Of a DNA stretch of 29,976 bases, positions 7,461 to 15,622 are shown piece by piece. The position numbers and the translations under genes are program-made. The notes below the pieces were generated by a model that saw only the letters and a program-made list of their open reading frames with translations, ran no database searches and was not told the DNA's origin. Position 1 is the first letter of the stretch, and each line of letters begins with the position of its first letter. Location of the stretch: the NCBI GenBank assembly GCA_036834985.1, contig DAITMV010000018.1, positions 1-29,976 of the forward strand. Reading direction: 5' to 3'. Source of the DNA: DAITMV01 sp036834985. Its GTDB lineage: Bacteria; Pseudomonadota; Gammaproteobacteria; Burkholderiales; Burkholderiaceae_B.

Positions 7461-8177
7461 TCAGCTCTCAAGCTTGAATGTCCAGCGGGTTTCATACCAC
7501 TCCGCCACTGGTTTGCCATCTATTCTAGCTGGATTGAACTTCCATTTTTTGATTGTATCCAGCGCTGCCTGATCCAGGATCTGCGAGCCGCTGGTTTTTT
7601 TCAATTCTACTTTGTCTGCCAGGCCTTCAGCCGATACCAGGACACGCATAAAAACGGTGCCCTCTTCACCAAGGCGCCGCGCCATGGCAGGATAGGGCGG
7701 CTTGGGGTTGCTGGCCACATAGGATGCATCCAGAGAAACGCTGGTTTTGACAGGTGCCGCCACGGCGACAGGTGGTGAGGCTGATTTGATCTCTGGCGCA
7801 GGCTCCGCTGCTTGTTTAACAGGCGGTGCAGGCGCAGGCGTAATGGCCGCAGGTGCAGGCTCTGTTCGCACGGGGGCGGGTCGTACCTCAGGTTTGACTT
7901 GCGGTTGTATTGCAGGTGTGGCCTTGGTGGGTTTGGGTGGTGCCGGTTGTGTGATGGGTGGCGCGCTCATCACCGGCGCAGCTTGCAGCAAGGTTACTTC
8001 GAGTGGTGTGGGGGGCTTAATTACCGCCGCTTTGTAGCCCACGTTCAACATCACCCCTACCAACACAATACAGTGCACCAGCACAGTGAGGGCCAGTGAG
8101 ACTGGATTTCGAACCCTAAACGCCTGCGAGGGCTTGTTCAGGGCTGATAGCTGACCTGTGTGTGAAAGCGCTGTCAT
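7461..8177 (-). CDS. tonB: Energy transducer TonB
   Basis: A 238-residue TonB. It has a cytoplasmic N-terminus of about 25 residues, then one membrane anchor (about 26-47) containing H35 in the context TVLVH, where many TonB proteins have SxxxH, so the serine is a threonine here. A long proline/alanine/lysine-rich periplasmic spacer (about 53-145) follows. The C-terminal TonB domain has the YP motif (PKPPYPAMARRLGEEGTV) and ends with WYETRWTFKL. It couples the ExbB-ExbD proton channel to outer-membrane receptors; a partial receptor lies at the right end of this window. It follows dapB after 47 bases, with no obvious Fur-box palindrome in that gap. Confidence 0.95.
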   Translation of the reverse strand: MTALSHTGQLSALNKPSQAFRVRNPVSLALTVLVHCIVLVGVMLNVGYKAAVIKPPTPLEVTLLQAAPVMSAPPITQPAPPKPTKATPAIQPQVKPEVRPAPVRTEPAPAAITPAPAPPVKQAAEPAPEIKSASPPVAVAAPVKTSVSLDASYVASNPKPPYPAMARRLGEEGTVFMRVLVSAEGLADKVELKKTSGSQILDQAALDTIKKWKFNPARIDGKPVAEWYETRWTFKLES

Positions 8178-8224
8178 GGGTTGAAAATGCTAAGCCTGCT
8201 GCAATCGTCAGAGTTGTTGGATGG

Positions 8225-9043
8225 TCAGAGTGCGAGGGTTTTGAGCCCTAGCACGTCTTGCATATCGTATACCCCGTTGGGATGATTAGCCAAAAACCGT
8301 ACGGCCCTGAGGGAGCCTTGGGCGTAAGTGGCGCGGCTGCTCGATTTGTGTGTGATCTCGACGCGCTCACCAATCCCGGCAAACAGAACGGTGTGGTCGC
8401 CCACAATGTCACCCCCACGGACTGTTGCAAAGCCGATGGTCGATGGGTCACGCTCACCGGTGACACCCTCACGCCCATACACTGCGCATTCTTTCAGGTC
8501 CCGGCCAATAGCTTTGGCGACAACTTCCCCCATTTTGAGGGCGGTTCCCGAGGGCGCATCAACTTTGTGGCGATGGTGTGCTTCGATGATTTCAATATCG
8601 TAGCCATGCGACAGTATTTTTGCAGCCACTTCCAGCAATTTGAAGGTAACGTTGACTCCGACCGCCATGTTGGGGGAGAACACGATGCCGATATCCTGCC
8701 CGGCGGCGTGAATGGCAGCAATGCCGCTGTCATCAAAACCCGTGGTGCCAATAATCGCGTTAACCTTGTGCTGGCGGCAGGCTTTTAGGTGCTCCAGCGT
8801 CCCTTCAGGGCGGGTAAAGTCGATCAGTGCATCAGCGTTTTGCAGAGCGATATTCAGATCAGAGGTGATAGTAATACCTGAGCGGCGCCCCAGAAATTCG
8901 CATGGGTCGCGGCCGATGGCTGTCGATGAAGCAATGTCCAGCGCACCGACGAGTTCGCAATCATCCGATTGTGTCACTGCTTCGATCAGCATTTTTCCCA
9001 TGCGGCCGCTGGCGCCCGCGATTGCTATTTTTAAAGTGCTCAT
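8225..9043 (-). CDS. dapB: 4-hydroxy-tetrahydrodipicolinate reductase
   Basis: A 272-residue DapB, which performs the NAD(P)H-dependent reduction step of the lysine and meso-diaminopimelate pathway in the cytoplasm. The N-terminal nucleotide-binding motif GASGRMGK is at about residues 10-17. The catalytic segment EAHHRHKVDAPSGTA (residues 154-168) contains the paired histidines H156/H157, the lysine and the substrate-binding SGT. Length is normal. The start codon overlaps the stop codon of bamE by four bases (ATGA), so the two are translationally coupled. Confidence 0.97.
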   Translation of the reverse strand: MSTLKIAIAGASGRMGKMLIEAVTQSDDCELVGALDIASSTAIGRDPCEFLGRRSGITITSDLNIALQNADALIDFTRPEGTLEHLKACRQHKVNAIIGTTGFDDSGIAAIHAAGQDIGIVFSPNMAVGVNVTFKLLEVAAKILSHGYDIEIIEAHHRHKVDAPSGTALKMGEVVAKAIGRDLKECAVYGREGVTGERDPSTIGFATVRGGDIVGDHTVLFAGIGERVEITHKSSSRATYAQGSLRAVRFLANHPNGVYDMQDVLGLKTLAL

Positions 9044-10170
9044 GGTTGTGGTTTGGTCAAAACGAAGGTTTCTTTTGTGATTTTCCAGACGCCATTAAAG
9101 TTCACCATCTCCAGTGTTTTATTGCCGTGCTCTTCGAGCAGATCCGATTTGTAATGCTGCTCAAATGTCACGATGGCGCGGCCACCTGGTTGAATGTCAA
9201 CCACAGGATTGATCACGTCGATCTTAATGCTTGCAGGGGCAGACAACCGTTTGCGACGGAAGTTCTCCCAGGCCAGACGACTTTGCATGCCGTGCTTGAA
9301 GTTGGTGGCGTAGAACGCCAGGTAGTTGTTGACGTCCTTGTTAGACCAGGCTTGTGACCAGCCGTCTACGTAAGAGAGCACCTTGCCAGTGGCCTCTGTG
9401 AGCACGGGAACCGTAGTTGCCGCCGCCGGTGTACGGATGCTGTCGCTGGTATTGGGCGGCATGATCAGCCCGGTGTTGCCAAGCACGGGTGCGGGTGCGA
9501 GAGCTGGTGCAGGCGTTGGTGCAGGTGTCGGTGCGGGCGTTGGTGCGGGCGTTGGTGCAGGTGTTGGTGCAGGTGTTGGTGCAGGCGTCGGGCTGACCAG
9601 CTCTGGCGCGGTTTCGGTTCCGCCCACGGCGGCGACAGCGGCAGCGGCGCTGGTCGCAACGGGCGCTGGATTCAGTATTGCAACAGGCACCTGTGCGGGC
9701 GCAGGGGCTTGCGTCGGTGCTGGTGCCGTTGTTGGCGTCGGCGTGGGAGCCGGTGTTGTCGGCGCCGTGATGGGATCGTCCAGTGACAAGGCTGCAGGTG
9801 CTGCCGCCAGTTCAGTGGGCAACTCACTGCCGCCAAAGGTTGTCAGCAGATTGTCTTTGAAGTTGACGCTGTAGCGATTAAATTCAACCTTACCATCGGC
9901 CTTTTGCAGGCGGTAGACGTAATCCCAGCGATCTGAATGGAAGGCATCGGCGATGAGCGGAGTCCCCAGCGCAAAACGGACCTGGTCGCGCGTCATTCCG
10001 GGCTTGAGTTGGGCAACCATCTCTTGCGTTATAAAATTCCCTTGCTGGATGTCGTAGCGATAGGGAGAAATAAACCCGGGGACGTACGTGGTTACGCCAC
10101 AACCAGTAAGGACTGTGGTGCTAACAAGGGCCAGAAGCCCCAATTTTGTATTTTTTCGGCCTGATATCAC
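9040..10170 (-). CDS. bamE: BamE-domain lipoprotein fused to a Pro-rich repeat and an NTF2/Cds6-like domain
   Basis: A 376-residue lipoprotein, two to three times longer than usual BamE. It starts at a GTG; the lipobox is LTGC with C24 as the acylated residue. Residues 24-115 are a BamE/SmpA/OmlA domain (QGNFITQEMVAQLKPGMTRD, then LGTPLIADAFHSDRWDYVYR). Residues 137 to about 230 are a proline/alanine/threonine-rich linker with repeated PTPA units. Residues 264-376 form a second folded domain (VLSYVDGWSQAWSNKDVNNY...NFNGVWKITKETF) resembling NTF2/SnoaL-like and Cds6-type C-terminal domains. BamE is an accessory subunit of the outer-membrane beta-barrel assembly machine. Divergent from fur, as in related bacteria, and coupled to dapB. 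The role of the extra domain is unknown. Confidence 0.9.
   Translation of the reverse strand: MISGRKNTKLGLLALVSTTVLTGCGVTTYVPGFISPYRYDIQQGNFITQEMVAQLKPGMTRDQVRFALGTPLIADAFHSDRWDYVYRLQKADGKVEFNRYSVNFKDNLLTTFGGSELPTELAAAPAALSLDDPITAPTTPAPTPTPTTAPAPTQAPAPAQVPVAILNPAPVATSAAAAVAAVGGTETAPELVSPTPAPTPAPTPAPTPAPTPAPTPAPTPAPALAPAPVLGNTGLIMPPNTSDSIRTPAAATTVPVLTEATGKVLSYVDGWSQAWSNKDVNNYLAFYATNFKHGMQSRLAWENFRRKRLSAPASIKIDVINPVVDIQPGGRAIVTFEQHYKSDLLEEHGNKTLEMVNFNGVWKITKETFVLTKPQP
9506..9589. repeat. Seven tandem 12-bp units encoding PTPA repeats
   Basis: Seven consecutive near-identical 12-bp units (plus-strand form GGTGCRGGYGTY) encode Pro-Thr-Pro-Ala on the minus strand inside the bamE linker. Units differ only at three positions, all synonymous. 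More degenerate versions continue on both sides (about 9482-9505 and 9700-9770). A multiple of three, so copy-number change would keep the frame. Confidence 0.95.
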
Positions 10171-10204
10171 GATGTGCGCACAAGTTGGGTTCGCAAACCC
10201 TATA

Positions 10205-10221
10205 TCATAAGCTACTTATGA
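10205..10221. promoter_or_regulatory. Palindrome in the bamE-fur divergent promoter region
   Basis: A perfect 7-3-7 inverted repeat, TCATAAG-CTA-CTTATGA, lies in the 69-base gap between the divergent bamE and fur starts. On the minus strand it occupies the 17-bp spacer between a possible -35 (TTGGTC) and -10 (TATAGG) for bamE. It looks like an operator for a dimeric regulator. It does not match the usual Fur-box consensus, so the binding protein is unknown. Confidence 0.5.
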
Positions 10222-10239
10222 GACCAATCTGAGGGATGT

Positions 10240-10671
10240 ATGAAGACTGCGGTCGATCTAAAAAATATTGGACTAAAAGCAACACTGCCGCGATTGAAAA
10301 TTCTGGAGCTCTTTCAGACCGGCCAGCATCGTCATATGAGCGCTGAAGATGTCTACCGCGAACTGCTGGTCGACGATCTTGATATTGGCTTGGCCACGGT
10401 GTATCGGGTGTTAACCCAGTTCGAACAGGCAGGTCTGTTGGCGCGTCAGCATTTCGAAACAGGCAAAGCCGTATTTGAATTGAACGAGGGTGTGCATCAT
10501 GATCACCTGGTGTGCTTGCAGTGCGGTCGTGTCGAGGAGTTCTTTGACGCTGAGATCGAAAAACGCCAGCACAAAGTGGCCAAAGACCGCGGGTTTGCCT
10601 TGCAAGATCACGCGCTGGCCTTGTATGGCAACTGTGTTCGCGAAAACTGCGAGTACAAACACAAGGCCTGA
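10240..10671 (+). CDS. fur: Ferric uptake regulator Fur
   Basis: A 143-residue metal-dependent repressor. The N-terminal winged-helix DNA-binding domain contains RHMSAEDVYREL and the recognition-helix segment IGLATVYRVLTQF. The C-terminal metal and dimerisation domain has HHDHLVCLQC (residues 86-95, with C92 and C95) and a second cysteine pair, C132 and C137, near the end, the pattern of structural zinc-binding Fur proteins. Iron-loaded Fur represses iron-uptake genes. The start is supported by GAGGG five to nine bases upstream. Divergent from bamE and convergent with recN. Confidence 0.96.
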   Translation: MKTAVDLKNIGLKATLPRLKILELFQTGQHRHMSAEDVYRELLVDDLDIGLATVYRVLTQFEQAGLLARQHFETGKAVFELNEGVHHDHLVCLQCGRVEEFFDAEIEKRQHKVAKDRGFALQDHALALYGNCVRENCEYKHKA

Positions 10672-10718
10672 ACCCCATCGGCTCAAGCCTTTCATTTTGC
10701 CAGCCCACCGCAGAGGCA

Positions 10719-12380
10719 TTACTCCCGGTTGGCCAACCCCAGCATTTCCTCGGCGGCGGCGGTTGTTTTGTCCGTAATGACCTGTCCGCCCAGCATGCGG
10801 GCAATTTCCTGCACACGTTCCTGTTCGCTCACCGGCCTGATGTCGCTGATGGTTTGACCCTTGACCGGCCGTTTTTCGACCACCCAGTGCTGATGACCTT
10901 GTGAGGCCACCTGTGGCAGGTGGGTGACACACAGCACTTGGCGCTGTTGAGCCAGTTGTTGCAAATATTTACCCACAACCTCGGCCACGGCGCCACCAAT
11001 CCCACTGTCTACTTCATCAAAAATCAAGGTAGGCACAGTGCTCGCCTGGCTGGTGATCACTGCAATCGCCAGGCTGATACGGGCCAGCTCGCCGCCCGAG
11101 GCGACCTTGGATAGGGGGCGTGGTTGGCTGCCTTCGTGGCCTGCGACCCGAAACTCAATCGTTTCCGTACCAAATGCAGTGGCTGTGCAGGAGACCAGTT
11201 CACAGACAAACCTGCCTCCTTTAAGGCTCAAGCCCTGCATGGCTTCTGTGACCTCTGACGACAGTTGCTTGGCGAGTTTTTGGCGCGCCTGAGTCAGCAG
11301 GCCGGCTGCCTGCTGATAGGCCCGCTCGGTATTGGCGATGGCGGCATCCAGCGCGGCGGTGTCGGTGCTGGCATCGAGTTGTTTGAGTTCGGCGCTGATG
11401 GCTTGGGCGCGTTGGGCCAGTTCTTCGGGAGGAATGCGCAATTTGCGGGCAGTTGCATGCCAACGGCTGATACGTTCGTCAACCACGGCCAGTCGGTCCG
11501 GGTCCAGATCGGCGCGACGCAGGTAGTGGTTCAGATCATGGCTTGCCTCGGTCAGTTGAATATCTGCGCTGCGCAGGCTGTCGACGATCGGTTGGAGGTG
11601 TTCGTCCTTGCGGGCGAGTTGCTCAAGTTTTTGGGTGATCTGGGCCAAGCGCGTGATCAGCGAATCGTCCGCATCGCTGATGCCTTGAACCGCCATTTGT
11701 GTGCCTTCCAGCAACTCAGCGGCATGTGACAGTCGCGTATGTTCCAAGCTGAGTTGTTCCCATTCACCATCCGCAGGGCTGATGCGTTCAATTTCTTCCC
11801 ACTGCCAGGCCAGACGCTCCCGTTGCTCCGCGATACGTTGTTGATTGATCTGAGCGTCTTCACGTTGCTGGCGAAGTGTTTTAAGGGCGCCAAATTGCTC
11901 GCCGACCGCGTTCACCAACGGGTGATGCTGTCCGAGCTCATCGAGCAGCCGTCGTTGCTCTTCGGCTTTGACCAAGGACTGAAACGCATGCTGCCCGTGG
12001 ATGTCGACCAGATATTCGCCCAATTGCTTGAGCAGTGTGGCGGTCACCGGGGGCTGGTTGACGTAGGCCTTGGATTTGCCTTGGGCATCAATCACCCGGC
12101 GAATCAGAATGTCCTGCTGATCGTCTGCCGTTAACTCATGCTCGGCCAGCCACGCCAGGGCAATGGGGGTGGCGCCAAATTGGGCGGTGATGTCGGCTTT
12201 AGCGCATCCGTCACGCACCATGGAGGCCTCTGCCCGTTCGCCCAGACACAGCGACAAGGCGTCGATCAGGATGGATTTACCGGCCCCGGTTTCGCCGGAT
12301 AGCACGGTCAGTCCGTTCTTAAAATCCAGCTCAAGGTGGTTGACAATGACAAAATCGCGAATCGTAAGGCTATGCAGCAT
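10719..12380 (-). CDS. recN: DNA repair protein RecN
   Basis: A 553-residue SMC-like ATPase acting early in recombinational repair of double-strand breaks. Walker A is GETGAGKS (residues 29-36). A long central coiled-coil region (about 160-370) is rich in leucine, glutamine and arginine. Near the C-terminus are the ABC signature segment LSKVASGGELARISLA and Walker B LIFDEVDSGIGG. The start codon overlaps the 3' end of nadK by 11 bases, so the two form an operon. I see no obvious terminator in the 47 bases between its stop codon and that of fur. Confidence 0.97.
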   Translation of the reverse strand: MLHSLTIRDFVIVNHLELDFKNGLTVLSGETGAGKSILIDALSLCLGERAEASMVRDGCAKADITAQFGATPIALAWLAEHELTADDQQDILIRRVIDAQGKSKAYVNQPPVTATLLKQLGEYLVDIHGQHAFQSLVKAEEQRRLLDELGQHHPLVNAVGEQFGALKTLRQQREDAQINQQRIAEQRERLAWQWEEIERISPADGEWEQLSLEHTRLSHAAELLEGTQMAVQGISDADDSLITRLAQITQKLEQLARKDEHLQPIVDSLRSADIQLTEASHDLNHYLRRADLDPDRLAVVDERISRWHATARKLRIPPEELAQRAQAISAELKQLDASTDTAALDAAIANTERAYQQAAGLLTQARQKLAKQLSSEVTEAMQGLSLKGGRFVCELVSCTATAFGTETIEFRVAGHEGSQPRPLSKVASGGELARISLAIAVITSQASTVPTLIFDEVDSGIGGAVAEVVGKYLQQLAQQRQVLCVTHLPQVASQGHQHWVVEKRPVKGQTISDIRPVSEQERVQEIARMLGGQVITDKTTAAAEEMLGLANRE

Positions 12381-13311
12381 GTCCTGAATCTCTTGATCCT
12401 CTTGGCTTGATGGGCCAATCTGTGGGGCTGGTGCTCCAGTGCAGTTTTTGACGGAGCATCGAAAAATAATCGTAATGCAAAGGGTGAATCAGTTTGACGG
12501 GTGACGGTGCCGTGCGTACCCGAATAATATCGCCCACCTCGGCCAACGAGTTGGCCTGCATATCAAAATGAACGGCCGTTTCCTTGTCGCCACGCACTTC
12601 GATATCAACAATCGAGGACTGTGGCAAGGCAATCGGGCGGTTGGTCAGAGCATGGGGGGCGACAGGGACGATCACAATCCCCGCCAGTTGCGGGTGCAGG
12701 ATGGGTCCGTGAGCTGACAGCGCGTAGGCGGTTGAGCCTGTCGGCGTCGATAGAATCAGCGCGTCGGCACGCAGATCGTACATAAACTGGTGGTTCACCG
12801 AGACCCGGATATCAACCATCCCGCCGACCATGCCGCGGGTGATGACCACGTCATTGATCGCCTTGGCGCTGTGGATCACCACATTGTCACGGACCACGTC
12901 GGTCTGAAAGTATGCACGTTCCTCGACTGAAAATTGTCCACGGATCATCTCGCCCAGAGAACTGTGTAATTCGTCCAGGGTGATGTCGGTCATGAATCCC
13001 AGGCGCCCCTGATTGACACCTATTAACGGGATGTGGCTATCAGCCAGTGCCCGGCCCACGCCCAATAAGGTACCATCACCACCTACTACCACGGCAGCGC
13101 TTGCGCGGGCTGTTATTTCCTCGATGGGAGCAGGGATGAAGGGGTGTCCGCAAGCGCTGTTGACGGAGCTTTCGGCCACCAGAACTTCACAGCCTTGAGT
13201 CTGCAGAAAATCGGCCACTTCCATCCATTTGGCGGGGGCGTTTGCAGTAGGGTGTTTGCCAAATACTGCCAGCGTTTTAAACTGCGGATGTACGTCTGGT
13301 TTGGTCGACAA
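12370..13311 (-). CDS. nadK: NAD kinase
   Basis: A 313-residue NAD kinase (PpnK), making NADP from NAD with ATP or polyphosphate. The motif GGDGT is at residues 77-81, with D79 as the likely catalytic aspartate. The NE/D-type motif is ND at 153-154, and STPTGSTAY (188-196) is the conserved substrate-binding segment. The only plausible start is TTG at 13311, because the conserved beta strand FKTLAVFGK begins at residue 11 and no ATG or GTG lies between. Divergent from hrcA across 41 bases, so their promoters must overlap. Confidence 0.95.
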   Translation of the reverse strand: MSTKPDVHPQFKTLAVFGKHPTANAPAKWMEVADFLQTQGCEVLVAESSVNSACGHPFIPAPIEEITARASAAVVVGGDGTLLGVGRALADSHIPLIGVNQGRLGFMTDITLDELHSSLGEMIRGQFSVEERAYFQTDVVRDNVVIHSAKAINDVVITRGMVGGMVDIRVSVNHQFMYDLRADALILSTPTGSTAYALSAHGPILHPQLAGIVIVPVAPHALTNRPIALPQSSIVDIEVRGDKETAVHFDMQANSLAEVGDIIRVRTAPSPVKLIHPLHYDYFSMLRQKLHWSTSPTDWPIKPRGSRDSGHAA

Positions 13312-13352
13312 AGTGTGTTTCCCGTATTTGTAGTTGTGAGAATATTAACAAG

Positions 13353-14363
13353 ATGGATGCCAGGGCGCGGTCTTTACTCAAAACGTTGGTTGAACGATAC
13401 ATCATCGAGGGGCAGCCTGTCGGCTCGCGGGCTTTGTCCAAATGGTCCGGACTCGATTTAAGTCCGGCGACGATTCGCAACGTCATGGCCGATCTCGAAG
13501 ACCTTGGCCTGATTGTAAGTCCGCACACCTCGGCGGGGCGAATCCCGACCCCTAAAGGGTATCGTCTGTTTGTGGATTCTCTATTAACGGTGCAGCCAAT
13601 GGGTCCGGAGGCTGCCCAGGCCGTTCATGGAGGTCTGCAAATGACCGATCCCAGTCGCCTGATCAGCAGCGCTGCAAGCCTTTTGTCCAATTTATCCCAA
13701 TTTGCCGGCGTGATCACCACGCCGCGTCGCTCAGCCGCGTTTAAACAAATTGAATTTGTTTCCTTGTCCGACAAGCGTGTCCTGTTGATCATTGTGACGC
13801 CCGAAGGCGATGTTCAAAACCGTATCTTGCTGACAGAGCGAGCCTACACTGCGTCCGAACTTGTTGAGGCAGCCAATTTCATCAATCAGCACTTTGCCGG
13901 GATGACCTTTGAGATGGCCCGCAAGCACCTGGTGCAGGATTTGGCGCAAATCAGCCAGGACATCAGCCTCCTGATGGCTGCTGCCGTGGATGCCGGGTCC
14001 GAGGCCATGAGCGCCCAGTCCGAGTCGGTAGTGATTTCCGGTGAGCGCAAATTACTTGAAGTTGAGGATTTGTCCACAGACATGGCACGCCTGCGCCGCC
14101 TGTTTGATGTGTTTGAACAAAAAACCGGCCTCATGCGTCTGCTCGACACCTCCAATAACGCTGAAGGGGTTCAGATTTTTATCGGGGGAGATTCCAAACT
14201 GGTACCGATGGAAGAGATGAGCGTGGTGGTGGCGCCCTATGAAGTCAACGGCGAAGTGGTGGGTACCTTGGGTGTGATCGGTCCCACCCGCATGTCGTAC
14301 GAGCGGGTCATCCCGATTGTGGATATCACCGCCCGCCTGCTGTCCAGTGCATTGTCTAATTAA
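13353..14363 (+). CDS. hrcA: Heat-inducible transcription repressor HrcA
   Basis: A 336-residue HrcA, which binds CIRCE operators and represses chaperone genes, with GroEL aiding its folding. The N-terminal winged-helix segment includes PVGSRALSKWSGLDLSPATIRNVM and SPHTSAGRIPTPKGYR, typical family motifs; the C-terminal part holds VVAPYEVNGEVVGTLGVIGP. It is the first gene of the plus-strand heat-shock block. No CIRCE sequence (TTAGCACTC-N9-GAGTGCTAA) is visible before hrcA, grpE, dnaK or dnaJ, so its target here is probably elsewhere, for example groESL. Confidence 0.96.
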   Translation: MDARARSLLKTLVERYIIEGQPVGSRALSKWSGLDLSPATIRNVMADLEDLGLIVSPHTSAGRIPTPKGYRLFVDSLLTVQPMGPEAAQAVHGGLQMTDPSRLISSAASLLSNLSQFAGVITTPRRSAAFKQIEFVSLSDKRVLLIIVTPEGDVQNRILLTERAYTASELVEAANFINQHFAGMTFEMARKHLVQDLAQISQDISLLMAAAVDAGSEAMSAQSESVVISGERKLLEVEDLSTDMARLRRLFDVFEQKTGLMRLLDTSNNAEGVQIFIGGDSKLVPMEEMSVVVAPYEVNGEVVGTLGVIGPTRMSYERVIPIVDITARLLSSALSN

Positions 14364-14417
14364 TAATACATAGAGCGGCTATACTGGCGGCTCACTGATT
14401 ATTTGGTTTGAGGATGT

Positions 14418-15527
14418 ATGCGTTCGGAGTCTGCTTATCCACATGGCACCCCGTTAAAAACTGCTGTCGTGCTGGTCAATCTGGGTACCCCGGATGCACC
14501 CACCGCACCCGCCTTGCGCCGGTATTTAAAGCAGTTTCTCTCTGACCCTCGCGTGGTGGAAATTCCGCGATTGATCTGGTGGCTGATTCTCAATGGCATC
14601 ATCTTAAGGATTCGACCCAAAAAATCAGCTGCCAAATACGCAACGGTGTGGACACCAGAGGGCTCGCCTCTGTTGGCCATCGCCTCAAAGCAAGCCAGCG
14701 GTCTGCAACAACGTTTGCAAGAGCACGGTTTTGACATCACGGTCAAAGTGGCGATGCGTTATGGGAATCCGGCCCTGCCAGCCGTGTTGGACGAGCTGCG
14801 TGCCCAACACCATGATCGTATGTTGGTGCTGCCGATGTTCCCCCAATATGCGGCCGCCACGGTGGCCTCGGTCTTTGACGCAGTGGGCGACTGGATGCGC
14901 CCTGTACGTAATGTCCCCGAGTTTCGTTTTGTAAAACACTACCATGATCATCCGCTCTACATACAGGCGCTGGCCGATCAGGTCAATGCGCGTTGGCAGG
15001 CCGTTGGCCGTCCTAATTTTGACTCGGGTGACAGGCTGGTGATGAGCTTTCACGGTGTCCCCAAGCGTACGCTGGATAGGGGCGATCCCTATCACTGCGA
15101 ATGCTATAAAACGGCTCGTCTGCTCGGTGAGCGGTTGGGCCTGTTACCCGGCCAGTATCTGGTGACCTTCCAATCTCGTTTTGGTAAAGCCGAATGGTTG
15201 CAACCCTACACCGATAAAACCATTGCAGCCTTACCCGGGCAGGGTACCCGGCGGGTTGATGTGATGTGCCCCGGTTTTGTGGCCGATTGTCTGGAAACGC
15301 TGGAGGAAATTGCCCAAGAGGTGCGTGACGAATTCATGCACGCTGGTGGCGCTCAATTTAATTACATTCCCTGCATGAATGACGGCGAAGGTTTTATGGC
15401 TTTGTTGGCCGATGTGGTTCGAATGCACACCGGTGGTTGGCCGGTTGTGGCGAACCAGGCCGAGGGGCAGCAGGTTCATTGGAACACCAGCCGGACCGAG
15501 GCGTTGCGCATCGGTGCCAAGACTTAG
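14418..15527 (+). CDS. hemH: Ferrochelatase
   Basis: A 369-residue ferrochelatase, inserting iron into the porphyrin at the end of haem synthesis. The family signature is clear: LVMSFHGVPKRTLDRGDPY, with the catalytic histidine at residue 212, and later CPGFVADCLETLEEI with the conserved acidic residues. The N-terminus VVLVNLGTPDAPT is typical. GAGG lies four bases before the ATG; a possible -10 element TATACT sits upstream in the short gap after hrcA. Location between hrcA and grpE is a known arrangement in Burkholderiales. Confidence 0.96.
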   Translation: MRSESAYPHGTPLKTAVVLVNLGTPDAPTAPALRRYLKQFLSDPRVVEIPRLIWWLILNGIILRIRPKKSAAKYATVWTPEGSPLLAIASKQASGLQQRLQEHGFDITVKVAMRYGNPALPAVLDELRAQHHDRMLVLPMFPQYAAATVASVFDAVGDWMRPVRNVPEFRFVKHYHDHPLYIQALADQVNARWQAVGRPNFDSGDRLVMSFHGVPKRTLDRGDPYHCECYKTARLLGERLGLLPGQYLVTFQSRFGKAEWLQPYTDKTIAALPGQGTRRVDVMCPGFVADCLETLEEIAQEVRDEFMHAGGAQFNYIPCMNDGEGFMALLADVVRMHTGGWPVVANQAEGQQVHWNTSRTEALRIGAKT

Positions 15528-15559
15528 CAAATTTATTTAGGTTTTTTTGAAAAAGACCC

Positions 15560-15587
15560 CTTGAAAAACGTGGTCTTGCCCACACCT
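15560..15587 (+). promoter_or_regulatory. Sigma-32-type heat-shock promoter of grpE
   Basis: CTTGAA (15560-15565), a 13-base spacer and CCCACACCT (15579-15587) match the sigma-32 consensus (CTTGAA and CCCCATNT) well. It lies 35-63 bases before the grpE start and has the same architecture as the promoter before dnaK. Confidence 0.75.
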
Positions 15588-15622
15588 GCGGTGCGATAGA
15601 AAAATAACCGGAGGTAAAAAGC

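Noticed and set aside
7747..8037. Gly-rich open frame on the plus strand across tonB
   Set aside because: Antisense of the TonB proline/alanine/lysine spacer; composition explains the open frame.
9506..9589. Tandem array considered as a CRISPR
   Set aside because: Units are 12 bp with no spacers and lie within a coding frame; there are no cas genes nearby.
9383..9874. Gly/Val/Ala-rich open frame on the plus strand
   Set aside because: It is the reverse complement of the proline-rich repeat in bamE; the repeated GAGVGAGVG pattern is simply the antisense of PTPA codons.
10205..10221. Palindrome considered as a Fur box
   Set aside because: TCATAAG-CTA-CTTATGA does not fit the repeated NATWAT pattern of Fur sites; kept only as an unassigned operator candidate.
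10411..10932. Minus-strand open frame across fur and the recN 3' end
   Set aside because: It is a shadow overlapping two clear genes in other frames, with no family features.
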